64,000 bases of DNA from assembly GCF_900537075.1 (NCBI RefSeq), contig NZ_UNRA01000004.1:194572-258571 (forward strand), in the 5' to 3' direction. Of the stretch, positions 16,785 through 24,518 are shown one piece after another. This DNA is from Tropicibacter sp. Alg240-R139. Its GTDB lineage: Bacteria > Pseudomonadota > Alphaproteobacteria > Rhodobacterales > Rhodobacteraceae. The notes beneath the pieces are model-generated. The model did not search any database. It saw nothing but the letters and a program-made list of their open reading frames with translations, and had not been told where the DNA came from. Every line of letters begins with the position of its first letter. Positions within the stretch are counted from its first letter, which is position 1. Made by a program: the position numbers and the translations under genes.

Positions 16785-17509
16785 AATTGCAGCGGAGCCC
16801 CCAGATCGGCCGCGGGAACGGCGGCGACAAAGGCCAGGATCGCGTCCAGATCATCCAGCGTGATTTCCACCGGCACGATGGGCGGCGGGCGTTCGGGACT
16901 GAAAGGTTCGGTCACATCCGCAACTTGTGTGAACGCGCCGTGGGGCTTGAGGACATAGAACTGTTGAAACCGGTCGGACCAATCAGGAAAGGCGCGCAGC
17001 ACCGCAAAGGATGGCGTCGAGCCCAAGCCGCTCATACGGTTTCTCGGACCAATCACATGGCAGCGCCCGCAATGCGTCAACGCCAGATCGGCGCCAAGCA
17101 CGGCGTCTCCTTCGAAATCGGGGGCTTCTTCGACCTCGACCACTTCGAAGCTTGCGGTGAACGGATTGGTGTCGTCGATCTGAAAGCTTTCGATGGTGCG
17201 CTTGCCAATGTCCGACAGCATCCAGTCGCGGAACCTTTGCGGTTTCGGGTCGTCCACCGCACGCAGATAATAGGTGACCTGATCATACTGAAACACCGGA
17301 TCTCCGGGCGCGCTGTCCGTTATCTGCAGCGTTCCGCTTGTTTCTTCCAGCTGAATGCGCACTCCGGTCTTGAGAGAGAAGCGCGGAAGGATATGTTTCA
17401 GCAGACCGGATCGTGCCACTTTGTCCGGCGCAGTCAGTCCAAGCGCCTCTTGGCACCAAGAGGGGCTGGCGGTCAGGGCAAGGCTCAGGCACAAAAGGGC
17501 AAAGCGCAT
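16778..17509 (-). CDS. Small cytochrome c with a cut-down TupA-like N-terminal domain
   Basis: A 243-residue periplasmic protein with a signal peptide (residues 1-19). Residues 25-120 resemble the two ends of TupA joined together: SGLLKHILPRF matches TupA SGLFDAILPWF, GDPVFQYDQVTYYL matches GDPRLFNQYGVILV, and QRFRDWMLSDIG matches QRFIDWLVGPDG. The middle of the binding fold, including TupA's SRGDDSGTH region, is missing. Residues 135-243 are a cytochrome c domain with CGRCH at 147-151 and a candidate Met ligand at about 159. It is convergent with the Fe-S protein and divergent from DUF6494. The role may be electron transfer; whether it still binds an oxyanion is unknown. Confidence 0.72.
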   Translation of the reverse strand: MRFALLCLSLALTASPSWCQEALGLTAPDKVARSGLLKHILPRFSLKTGVRIQLEETSGTLQITDSAPGDPVFQYDQVTYYLRAVDDPKPQRFRDWMLSDIGKRTIESFQIDDTNPFTASFEVVEVEEAPDFEGDAVLGADLALTHCGRCHVIGPRNRMSGLGSTPSFAVLRAFPDWSDRFQQFYVLKPHGAFTQVADVTEPFSPERPPPIVPVEITLDDLDAILAFVAAVPAADLGAPLQFQ

Positions 17510-17577
17510 GGGTTCAGCCTAAGTCGGGCGGGGGCGATGCGTCAAATACACGAAATGAATGAACGGAGACCGATGCG

Positions 17578-17775
17578 ATGAGCGGCGATTACAACATGTC
17601 CATGCGCAAGTTCCTAAAACAGGTTGGCGTGACCAGCCAGCAGGCCATCGAAGAAGGGCTGCGCAAGGCGGGCGCGCCGGATGGCGGCAGTTTCGAAGCC
17701 AAGGTGGTGCTGACCATCGACGGGCTCGAGGTCGAGCATGTGGTCACAGGTCTGATCAAGGATGGCGACGCATGA
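17578..17775 (+). CDS. DUF6494 family protein
   Basis: A 65-residue protein with the family's typical layout: NMSMRKFLKQVGVTSQQAIE near the start and VLTIDGLEVEHVVTG near the end. Its stop overlaps the start of the Mrp/ApbC gene (ATGA), so it is translated together with it. The function is unknown. It heads a four-gene run (DUF6494, ApbC, ligase-like, DUF6505) that sits beside formate dehydrogenase. Confidence 0.75.
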   Translation: MSGDYNMSMRKFLKQVGVTSQQAIEEGLRKAGAPDGGSFEAKVVLTIDGLEVEHVVTGLIKDGDA

Positions 17776-18833
17776 GCCTGCGCGATGCGGTTCTGGCGAA
17801 CCTGAAGAAGATCACCGACCCGGTCAGCGGGCAGGACATCGTAAGTGCGGGCGTGGTACGTGCGCTCAACGTCGAAGGCGACACCGTGCGTTTTGTCATC
17901 GAAGTGGACCCAAAGCTGGCCGAAAAAATGGAACCGGTGCGCGCGGCTGCTGAACAAGCCGCCCAGATGGTGGATGGCGTTGCCAAGGTCACGGCCATGT
18001 TGACTGCGCATTCCGAAAAGGCCCCACCAGATTTGAAGCCCAAGCCCAAACCGTCGGAAACCGGCCCGGCCCATGTTGCAGGTGTTGACAGGATTGTGGC
18101 GATTGCCAGTGGCAAGGGCGGCGTCGGCAAATCCACCGTTTCGGCCAACCTGGCCTGTGCCTTGGCTGCTGAAGGGCGTCGGGTGGGTCTGCTGGATGCC
18201 GACGTTTACGGTCCGTCTCAGCCGCGCATGTTGGGTGTGTCGGGTCGCCCTGCCAGCCCGGACGGCAAGACCATCCTGCCGCTACGCAACCATGGTGTCA
18301 CCATGATGTCGATGGGGCTGATGACCAACGAAGGGCAGGCAGTTGTTTGGCGTGGTCCGATGTTGATGGGCGCGCTGCAGCAGATGATGAACCAGGTGCA
18401 GTGGGGCGCATTGGATGTACTGATCGTGGATCTTCCACCTGGCACCGGTGACGTGCAACTGACGTTGACGCAAAAGTTCGCGTTGGATGGTGCCATTGTG
18501 GTGTCCACACCGCAGGATGTGGCGCTGATCGACGCACGCAAGGGCATCGACATGTTCCGCCAGACCAAGACGCCGATCTTGGGTATGATCGAGAATATGT
18601 CGACGCACATCTGCTCGAACTGCGGTCATGAAGAGCACATTTTTGGTCACGGCGGTGTGGGCGATGAGGCCGACAAGATGGGCGTCCCACTGATGGGGGA
18701 GATCCCCTTGCATCTGGACGTTCGTCTGGCGGCGGATAGCGGTGCCCCCATTGTGGTCAGCAAGCCCGACAGCCCGCAGGCCGAGGCGTTCCGCGCCATT
18801 GCCCGCGACATGATCGCCAAGGGACACGCCTGA
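17772..18833 (+). CDS. apbC: Mrp/ApbC-family Fe-S cluster carrier ATPase
   Basis: A 353-residue protein; the start at ATG 17772 overlaps the DUF6494 stop. Residues 1-80 form an MIP18/DUF59-like domain (LKKITDPVSGQDIVSAGVV). A P-loop ATPase follows, with the deviant Walker A GKGGVGKST (about 114-122), VDLPPGTGD (about 220-228) and the metal-binding CSNC (about 279-282). Proteins of this family carry 4Fe-4S clusters to target enzymes. Next to an enzyme with many Fe-S centres, a role in loading FdhAB or the Fe-S protein at 14838 is plausible; a general housekeeping role is also possible. Confidence 0.88.
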   Translation: MSLRDAVLANLKKITDPVSGQDIVSAGVVRALNVEGDTVRFVIEVDPKLAEKMEPVRAAAEQAAQMVDGVAKVTAMLTAHSEKAPPDLKPKPKPSETGPAHVAGVDRIVAIASGKGGVGKSTVSANLACALAAEGRRVGLLDADVYGPSQPRMLGVSGRPASPDGKTILPLRNHGVTMMSMGLMTNEGQAVVWRGPMLMGALQQMMNQVQWGALDVLIVDLPPGTGDVQLTLTQKFALDGAIVVSTPQDVALIDARKGIDMFRQTKTPILGMIENMSTHICSNCGHEEHIFGHGGVGDEADKMGVPLMGEIPLHLDVRLAADSGAPIVVSKPDSPQAEAFRAIARDMIAKGHA

Positions 18834-19537
18834 TGACGCCGTCCTTTCCGCCACTGATGCAGGGACATCCCGCCGGTGGCGGAGAGGACCCTTGTGACAA
18901 AGCGAAGGCGTTGGCCGCCTTGGGTTGTGACGGCGGCACCGTCGTGCATTCCGTGCAAGCCGACCGCCTGCGCGCCGCGCTGGTCTTTGCCCCAGAGGTG
19001 GCGCTGGAGCAGGCGATGGTCATGTTGCCGCTTTGCGCCGTGGGGTTCCAGAATGCCCTTGGCGCGCTGGCCCCGCCCGAGGTTGCTGTGCATCTGGGCT
19101 GGGACGGGGTGATCCGTGTAAATGGTGCGCGCTGTGGGCGGTTGCGAGTTGCCGCGTCGACCCGCGCACCGGAACAGGTGCCCGATTGGCTGGTGATCGG
19201 AATCGACATCACGATCTTGCAAACAGGCGAGGACCCCGGTTCAAACCCGGACGTCACCGCGCTTTATGACGAAGGTTGCGCCGAGGTGGAACCGCTGGCA
19301 CTTCTGGAAAGCTGGGCCAGGCATACGCTTGTCTGGATCAACCGCTGGGACGCCGAAGGCAATGCGCCGCTGCACGCCGAGTGGATGGGGTTGGTGCAGG
19401 GGGTAGGTGAACCTGTTTCGCGTGCCGGACACAACGGCACTTTTCTGGGCGTGGACGAAGATTTCGGAATGCTGGTGCGAGAAGGCGATGCAACCGAGCT
19501 GATCGCGCTGAGTTCGCTGTTGGAGGAACAGACATGA
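18833..19537 (+). CDS. Biotin/lipoate protein ligase-like protein (DUF4444)
   Basis: A 234-residue protein whose ATG shares one base with the end of apbC. The N-terminal part (about 1-170) resembles a BPL/LplA-like ligase domain (LVFAPEVALEQAMVMLPLC, GWDGVIRVNGARCGRLRVAAS, WLVIGIDI). The C-terminal part (about 170-234) matches DUF4444 (WMGLVQGVGEP, GTFLGVDEDFGMLVREG). The usual lipoyl/biotin acceptor partner is not in the window. Its place between apbC and DUF6505 suggests a role tied to formate dehydrogenase rather than general lipoylation, but no reaction can be assigned. Confidence 0.75.
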   Translation: MTPSFPPLMQGHPAGGGEDPCDKAKALAALGCDGGTVVHSVQADRLRAALVFAPEVALEQAMVMLPLCAVGFQNALGALAPPEVAVHLGWDGVIRVNGARCGRLRVAASTRAPEQVPDWLVIGIDITILQTGEDPGSNPDVTALYDEGCAEVEPLALLESWARHTLVWINRWDAEGNAPLHAEWMGLVQGVGEPVSRAGHNGTFLGVDEDFGMLVREGDATELIALSSLLEEQT

Positions 19538-20010
19538 AACTGGCTCGAGCCATCCATTTCGACGACAGCGACAGGAATGTGTTCCACTCTCCGGCTCGCA
19601 CGGGCGAGTTGTGCATTTCCGGGGGCTTTGAATTTTCCAATTGGTCCGAGGGCGATCTGGAAGGCAAAGCGCGTCAAGCCTTTGCCAACGGCTGGTTGGG
19701 CCTGGAAACCTTTGGCCGGGTGACATTTGTCGCCGTAACCCAGATCGAACTGGCTGAGCGCGAAGCGGCAGAGCAGGCGCTGGCGCAGCATTTCGTCGAC
19801 CTCTACGGAGCGCCCTCGATCGAGGCGGCGCTGTCAGTGGCGCAAGAAGAGATTGATCAGATGGTGGACCTGTGTGACGCGCACGACGCCAACACATTGC
19901 TGACTGTGGCGCGAGAGCTGTCCGAGGGTGGCGTGCGTGAGGCGTACCGCGTGATCGAGCCGCAAGAGGCTGCATTGGACCTGTTGGCGGTGCATGTCAC
20001 TGACGACTAA
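19534..20010 (+). CDS. DUF6505 family protein
   Basis: A 158-residue soluble protein starting in a 4-base overlap (ATGA) with the ligase-like gene. Recognisable parts are MKLARAIHFDDSDRNVF at the start, GELCISGGFEFSNW (about 24-37), and an N-terminal half ending in FVDLYGAPS. The C-terminal region is acidic and helical (EEIDQMVDLCDAHDANTLLTV). It ends the coupled run DUF6494-apbC-ligase-like-DUF6505. The function is unknown. It is convergent with the flavin reductase, 12 bases away. Confidence 0.72.
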   Translation: MKLARAIHFDDSDRNVFHSPARTGELCISGGFEFSNWSEGDLEGKARQAFANGWLGLETFGRVTFVAVTQIELAEREAAEQALAQHFVDLYGAPSIEAALSVAQEEIDQMVDLCDAHDANTLLTVARELSEGGVREAYRVIEPQEAALDLLAVHVTDD

Positions 20011-20022
20011 TTCCCCCGTCAG

Positions 20023-20523
20023 CTATCCCCGTGGTGCGAAATCGCCGTACTGCCCACGCTTGAAGATCAGCCCGCGACCGGGGCGATGCATGGCCGCATC
20101 CACCTGACCCACGATGATCGAATGATCGCCTGCGTCATGGACAGCCTGTTGGGTGCATTCGAACCGAGCCAGACAGCCGTGCAAGAGCGGTGCGCCGGTT
20201 TGACTGGGCGACCAATCCGCAACCGAGAAATCCGCGCCGTTCATGGCAAAGCCTTTGGCAACGCTATGCTGATCTTCGGCCATGACGTGGATGACATAAT
20301 GCCGGGCAGCCATGAATTCGGCATAACGGGTCGAGATTTTGGCCGGGCACCACAGCACAAGAGCGGGATCCAGCGAGACGGACGCAAAGGAATTCACCGT
20401 GATTGCCATCGGCCCTTGCGGTGCCATGGTGGTTACAACGGTCACGCCGGTACCGAAACAGCCAAGTGCCTCGCGAAAGGCAAGGGTGGTGTCGGGGCCG
20501 GGGTTAAAGTGGGTCTCGGTCAT
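20023..20523 (-). CDS. Flavin reductase family protein (FMN-binding)
   Basis: A 166-residue protein; the start at ATG 20523 (MTETHFNPGPDT) fits the family better than upstream codons in the same frame. It has the typical opening FREALGCFGTGVTVVTT, then ITVNSFASVSLDPALVLWCPAK (about 45-66), and the C-terminal HSIIVGQVDA (about 133-142). Members reduce FMN or FAD with NAD(P)H, often for a partner monooxygenase, or bind FMN in related reactions. No partner monooxygenase lies beside it. It is 60 bases downstream of the exonuclease gene, on the same strand. Confidence 0.85.
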   Translation of the reverse strand: MTETHFNPGPDTTLAFREALGCFGTGVTVVTTMAPQGPMAITVNSFASVSLDPALVLWCPAKISTRYAEFMAARHYVIHVMAEDQHSVAKGFAMNGADFSVADWSPSQTGAPLLHGCLARFECTQQAVHDAGDHSIIVGQVDAAMHRPGRGLIFKRGQYGDFAPRG

Positions 20524-20583
20524 CGCGCGCCTGTCCTCGTGGTCTTGGCCCACGTGCCACGGGCCGCGCGCCTTGTCCACGAT

Positions 20584-21996
20584 TTAGTTCAGGTCCTGCA
20601 AAAGGCGCCCATGTTTCTGGGTCTCGGTCACCACCTCGCCAAAGGTGATCAGTCCGCGCGCCTCAAGCATCGGGATCATGCGGGCCAGAACATTGGCTGT
20701 GGCCCGGGCATCTCCCAATGCGGTGTGGCGGTCCCGTTGTTCGATCACAATTCCCAGCCGGTCGCAAATGGCGTCAAGCGTGTGGGTTTCGCTGGCCCCA
20801 AAAAGCACGGCGGACAAAAGCACCGTGTCCAGCACCGGGTGATCCCATGTTACGGCGCAAGCATCAGCCTGCCTGCGCAGGAATGCCAGATCAAAGGGCG
20901 CGTTGTGGGCCACCAGAACGGCGTCGGTGGCAAAGCTGTGAAATCCGCGTGCCGCCTCGACCACATCGGGCGCGCCTGCGACCATCACATCGGTGATGCC
21001 GTGCACGGCGCTGGACGCGGCCGGGATCGGGCGTCCCGGATTGACCAGCGTGTCAAACACCTCACCCTCGATGATCCGGCCATGTACCATCCGCAGGGCG
21101 CCGATCTGTACGATGTCGTCCTTATGTGGCAAGAGCCCGGTGGTTTCGGTGTCAAACACTGCATAGGTCAGTGCTGCCAGGGGTGTGTCCTCGGTCCGTG
21201 CCTGCCCGTCGGTGTCCAGAAGATCAAAGTTATAGACCAGAGGACGGGGTTGATCGACGCGCAGAGTGCTGTCTGCGTCGCCGAATGACAGAAGATAACC
21301 CTGTGTGCTTTCCAATGGCCGCATCAAAGCCTGGCAGCTGTATGCACCATCAAGGCTGGTGAGGGTGCAGCGCACCGGTAAACCGGTGCGATTGACCTTT
21401 GATAGGGCCCGTTCCAGAGCGTCGGCTTCAAAATATTGGGTCAGGGACGCGTTCAGGCGTGGTTGTGCGATGCGGCTGAGCAGATCGGCAGATTGCCCAT
21501 CATAGAGCACGATCTGCAGATCCGCGCTCAGCACGGTCATGGCTACCGGAATGTCTGTGAGCAAGGCCGTCAGCTGATCCCGTTCTGCGGCCAGTTGGGC
21601 GGTGTGATCTGCGAGGTTTGACGCCAAATCTTGCGCAACACTGCCTGCGCGATCTGCCAAACCGGCGGCAGCGGGGGCCAGATCGCCCAAATAGCGTGCC
21701 AACTCGGTGTCGATCCCGGTGCCAGCGTCCGAATGCGCACGCACCCGCATGAGCGCGGCTACCCGCTCGATCGGTTTGGCGACGTTTTCGTCAAACAGCA
21801 ACCAGATGCCTGCGCTTAACGCGAGCAGTCCAAAGCTGGCCAGGATGGCGCTGAAAGTGAACCCACCGGCCACCCCGGCCTCGGCGCTGCGTTGCAAACC
21901 AACGTAGAGCGAGACAAGAACCACGGCCACACCCCCCAGGGCGATCAGGCCAAAGAACAGGAAAATTCGCAGCCGAAGGCTCAGGCGTGCCAGCAT
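20584..21996 (-). CDS. Membrane-anchored HAMP/PAS-like protein with DnaQ-type 3'-5' exonuclease domain
   Basis: A 470-residue protein. Two transmembrane helices near residues 10-32 and 45-68 are followed by a HAMP-like linker (about 70-130) and a PAS-like sensor region (LLTDIPVAMTVLSADLQIVLYDGQS, about 143-230). The C-terminal domain (about 275-460) is a DEDDh exonuclease: VFDTETTGLLP, HNAPFDLAFL and the HTALGDARATANVL motif. The architecture puts a nuclease of the DNA polymerase epsilon kind under a membrane sensor. It abuts the small membrane protein (ATG shares a base with the previous stop) and belongs to the CBS/symporter cluster. The substrate is unknown. Confidence 0.82.
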   Translation of the reverse strand: MLARLSLRLRIFLFFGLIALGGVAVVLVSLYVGLQRSAEAGVAGGFTFSAILASFGLLALSAGIWLLFDENVAKPIERVAALMRVRAHSDAGTGIDTELARYLGDLAPAAAGLADRAGSVAQDLASNLADHTAQLAAERDQLTALLTDIPVAMTVLSADLQIVLYDGQSADLLSRIAQPRLNASLTQYFEADALERALSKVNRTGLPVRCTLTSLDGAYSCQALMRPLESTQGYLLSFGDADSTLRVDQPRPLVYNFDLLDTDGQARTEDTPLAALTYAVFDTETTGLLPHKDDIVQIGALRMVHGRIIEGEVFDTLVNPGRPIPAASSAVHGITDVMVAGAPDVVEAARGFHSFATDAVLVAHNAPFDLAFLRRQADACAVTWDHPVLDTVLLSAVLFGASETHTLDAICDRLGIVIEQRDRHTALGDARATANVLARMIPMLEARGLITFGEVVTETQKHGRLLQDLN

Positions 21997-22514
21997 CAGG
22001 ACACTCCGCAGATCGCCAACACCACACTGTCGTCGGGAGCCACAGACACCCAGCTGGCTCCATTGATTGCACCGTCTGCATCAAACTCGACACCGTCGGC
22101 CAAATTGGCACGGCGTGATCCGGCGCAGTCGACGGCCACCGGCAGCTTGGACACTGGCGCCCAACGGCCCAGCAGATAGAGATCGGCCAATCGCTGATCA
22201 GGGCGTGCACCGTGGGTCTGGACCGAGGCCGTATCAACAGCGGCAAAGCGTTCTACAAATGGGACCACATAGGTCCAGGGGCGATAGATTGCGCGGCTCT
22301 CGACCGTCTCTATCACCATGAACTCGACTGGGAGGGACGCGCGCGTGCGCTCGTACCAGCCGTATTCGCTGGCAATCGTCGCGGCGATCATTGCGGCACC
22401 CGCGACCACCGGGGTCAACCAGCGGGGCAGGCCGGGGATCCAGCGCCCTACCAGCATCATGACGCCCGCAGCGGCGAAGCCTGCAAAAACCGTTGCTATC
22501 AACTCCAGAAACAT
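21996..22514 (-). CDS. Small membrane protein in the symporter/exonuclease cluster
   Basis: A 172-residue protein with start at ATG 22514 (MFLELIATVFAGF). Two hydrophobic segments lie near residues 5-25 and 32-52, followed by a periplasmic or cytoplasmic domain of about 115 residues (SLPVEFMVIETVESRAIYRPWTYVVPFVERFAAVD). It is unrecognised beyond its position. Its stop shares a base with the exonuclease start, so the two are co-translated, and it follows the CBS/DUF294 gene by 67 bases. It may be an assembly partner of the exonuclease. Confidence 0.6.
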   Translation of the reverse strand: MFLELIATVFAGFAAAGVMMLVGRWIPGLPRWLTPVVAGAAMIAATIASEYGWYERTRASLPVEFMVIETVESRAIYRPWTYVVPFVERFAAVDTASVQTHGARPDQRLADLYLLGRWAPVSKLPVAVDCAGSRRANLADGVEFDADGAINGASWVSVAPDDSVVLAICGVS

Positions 22515-22581
22515 GCGCTTACTCTCCAGACCCAGTTCTTCTTTTTGTCCCAAATACGGTCGCCGAAGGCGTCCCGCACGT

Positions 22582-24405
22582 TCATCCCAGCATACCCTTG
22601 CCGTGACCCACGGCCGATTGCATCGTCTTTACCACGACAAAGGCGTCACGCAGATGACTTCGCTCAAAGTCTGACAATTCTGCGGGCGCGAGGTAGTTGT
22701 CGGGCGTCAGCCCGCGTTTGATTCGCGCCACCTGATGCTCCAGCCGTGTTTCAGCGATCAGGTCATAGGCGTCCAGCAGATCACGCGCACCCGATGGGCT
22801 GAGCACGCCTGCCTCTTGCCCCGCCTGCAAACGTGCGCGGGTGCCTGCCACTGGCAGTCGACCTTGCAGTGCATAGATCCGCCCAAGATCGACCACCGGC
22901 ACAACGCCGTTGTGTTTCAGATCCAGCGTGTTGCGATGCTCGCCGGAGCGGATGGTGGCAAAGCCGCGCAGCAGACCCAAGGGGGGAGTGTGTTTGAGCG
23001 AATTTGAAATCATATGCGCCACAAAGATCGAATTGGCGCTGGCTGCTTTCAGCGTTTCGGCCTGAAGATCGGCAAACAGATCGAAAGTACCACCAATGGG
23101 GCGCAGGTCGAACATGACCGAGGCCAGCATCTGCGCCTCGGGGTTGGGTTTGCCGATCCAGCTTGCAAAGTAGTCACGCCACACGCGCACCGGCTGACAC
23201 CAACGCGGGTTTGTGGCCATCATGTCGCCGGGGCAATAGAAGTATCCGCAGGTGTCCAGCCCGTCGCTGACGAACTTTGCCAGATCGGCGAAATAGGGCA
23301 TGTCAGCATCACTTACCGCATCATCCAGTAGTAAACAGTTGTCCTGATCGCTGACGCCAGTCTGCTCCTGCCTGCCTTGCGAGCCGCAAGCCAGCCACAG
23401 ATACGGCACGGGAGCAGGGCCCAGCTTGGCCTCGGCCAACGCTAGCAGGCGGCGGGTGGCGGTATCGGCGATGTCGGTGATCAGCCGCGTCACCACCTCG
23501 TGCCGATTGCCACTGGCCACCAGCTGCACCAACAGTTGCGGTATCTCGGCCGTAACCTTGCCCATTTCCTCAGCCGTGGTTGCCTTGGCGATCTGACTGA
23601 CCAGCTCGGCAGAGCTGACGGCCTGAAACCGGGTCAGGTCGGTTTGCGTCACGATCCCCACGACGCGGTCGCCCTGGGTGATCGGGATGTGGCCGATATG
23701 ATGCTCCATCATCGCGTGCAGCACGTCCGAGCCGATGGCCGAGGGCGACAGTGTCAGAGGATCCGCGGTCATGACCTGCGACACGGGCGTGTTGGCGGGC
23801 AGGGCCTGCGCCACCACTTTGCCGGACAGATCACGGGTTGTCAGGATGCCGCGCAGTGCCTCGCCCCCGGTCACGCAGAGCGATGAAATCCCACGGTCGC
23901 GCATCAGCTGCGCCGCCGCCTGCACCGTGGCGTCGGGCGCGCAGGTGGCCGGGTTGCGGGCCATCAGCGTGTCGACGGAACTGGTGGCCAATGTCTCTTG
24001 TTGCGGGCGCGGCGCTCGGGCGCGGTTAAAGAATTTCGCGACCACGCCGTGTCGGGCGATCAGATCAGCAAACAGCGCGGACGGCAGAACCAAAAGCACC
24101 GAATGGGCATCCGCGCGGGCGCTGGTGACGGCCTTGCCCTCGCGGAGCAGGCCACGCTCGCCAAACGAATTGCGCAGGCCCAGGTGCGAGACCACGACGC
24201 CGTTCTCGTCCGTCACCTCGATCTGGCCCTCGTAAACAATGAAGAGGCCGGGCAGGGCCTCGCCATGATCATAGACGGCAAAGTCGCGCTCGACCTCCCA
24301 CACGTCCAGTTGCGGCGCGATGGTGTCGAGCTCTGCAATCGGCAGCGCATCATAGGGATGCACGGACTTCAGGAAACGGGTGATTTGCGCATGTGTCAGG
24401 GGCAT
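22582..24405 (-). CDS. cNMP-binding/CBS/DUF294 putative nucleotidyltransferase
   Basis: A 607-residue cytoplasmic signalling protein starting at ATG 24405. In order it has a cyclic-nucleotide-binding-like domain (about 10-125), a pair of CBS domains (about 145-270; DTLMARNPATCAPDATVQ and VSQVMTADPLTLSPSA), a DUF294 nucleotidyltransferase domain with ACGSQGRQEQTGVSDQDN (GSxGRxExTxxSDxD active site, about 340-360), and a DUF294 C-terminal helical region. Proteins of this kind usually accompany a sodium:solute symporter and probably modify or gate it. Here the symporter gene lies just upstream, separated by a terminator-like hairpin. Confidence 0.88.
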   Translation of the reverse strand: MPLTHAQITRFLKSVHPYDALPIAELDTIAPQLDVWEVERDFAVYDHGEALPGLFIVYEGQIEVTDENGVVVSHLGLRNSFGERGLLREGKAVTSARADAHSVLLVLPSALFADLIARHGVVAKFFNRARAPRPQQETLATSSVDTLMARNPATCAPDATVQAAAQLMRDRGISSLCVTGGEALRGILTTRDLSGKVVAQALPANTPVSQVMTADPLTLSPSAIGSDVLHAMMEHHIGHIPITQGDRVVGIVTQTDLTRFQAVSSAELVSQIAKATTAEEMGKVTAEIPQLLVQLVASGNRHEVVTRLITDIADTATRRLLALAEAKLGPAPVPYLWLACGSQGRQEQTGVSDQDNCLLLDDAVSDADMPYFADLAKFVSDGLDTCGYFYCPGDMMATNPRWCQPVRVWRDYFASWIGKPNPEAQMLASVMFDLRPIGGTFDLFADLQAETLKAASANSIFVAHMISNSLKHTPPLGLLRGFATIRSGEHRNTLDLKHNGVVPVVDLGRIYALQGRLPVAGTRARLQAGQEAGVLSPSGARDLLDAYDLIAETRLEHQVARIKRGLTPDNYLAPAELSDFERSHLRDAFVVVKTMQSAVGHGKGMLG

Positions 24406-24435
24406 TTGGTCTTGCCTGTCAAAAGTGTAAAAAGC

Positions 24436-24462
24436 CCCGCCCGGTAAGAAACGCCGGGCGGG
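24436..24462 (-). terminator. Terminator after the sodium:solute symporter
   Basis: On the minus strand a perfect 9-bp stem (CCCGCCCGG / CCGGGCGGG) with a 9-base loop is followed by CTTTTTACACTTTT. It should stop most transcripts from the symporter before the CBS/DUF294 gene, with some read-through. Confidence 0.75.
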
Positions 24463-24518
24463 ACCATGGTCAGTTGAAGCAGACCCCAAACGGGAGGGAA
24501 CGGGGCCTGCGGCACATA

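Noticed and set aside
20086-21288. Plus-strand open frame of 400 codons opposite the flavin reductase and exonuclease genes
   Set aside because: It spans two well-supported minus-strand genes and their gap, and encodes a Gly/His/Arg-rich product of no family.
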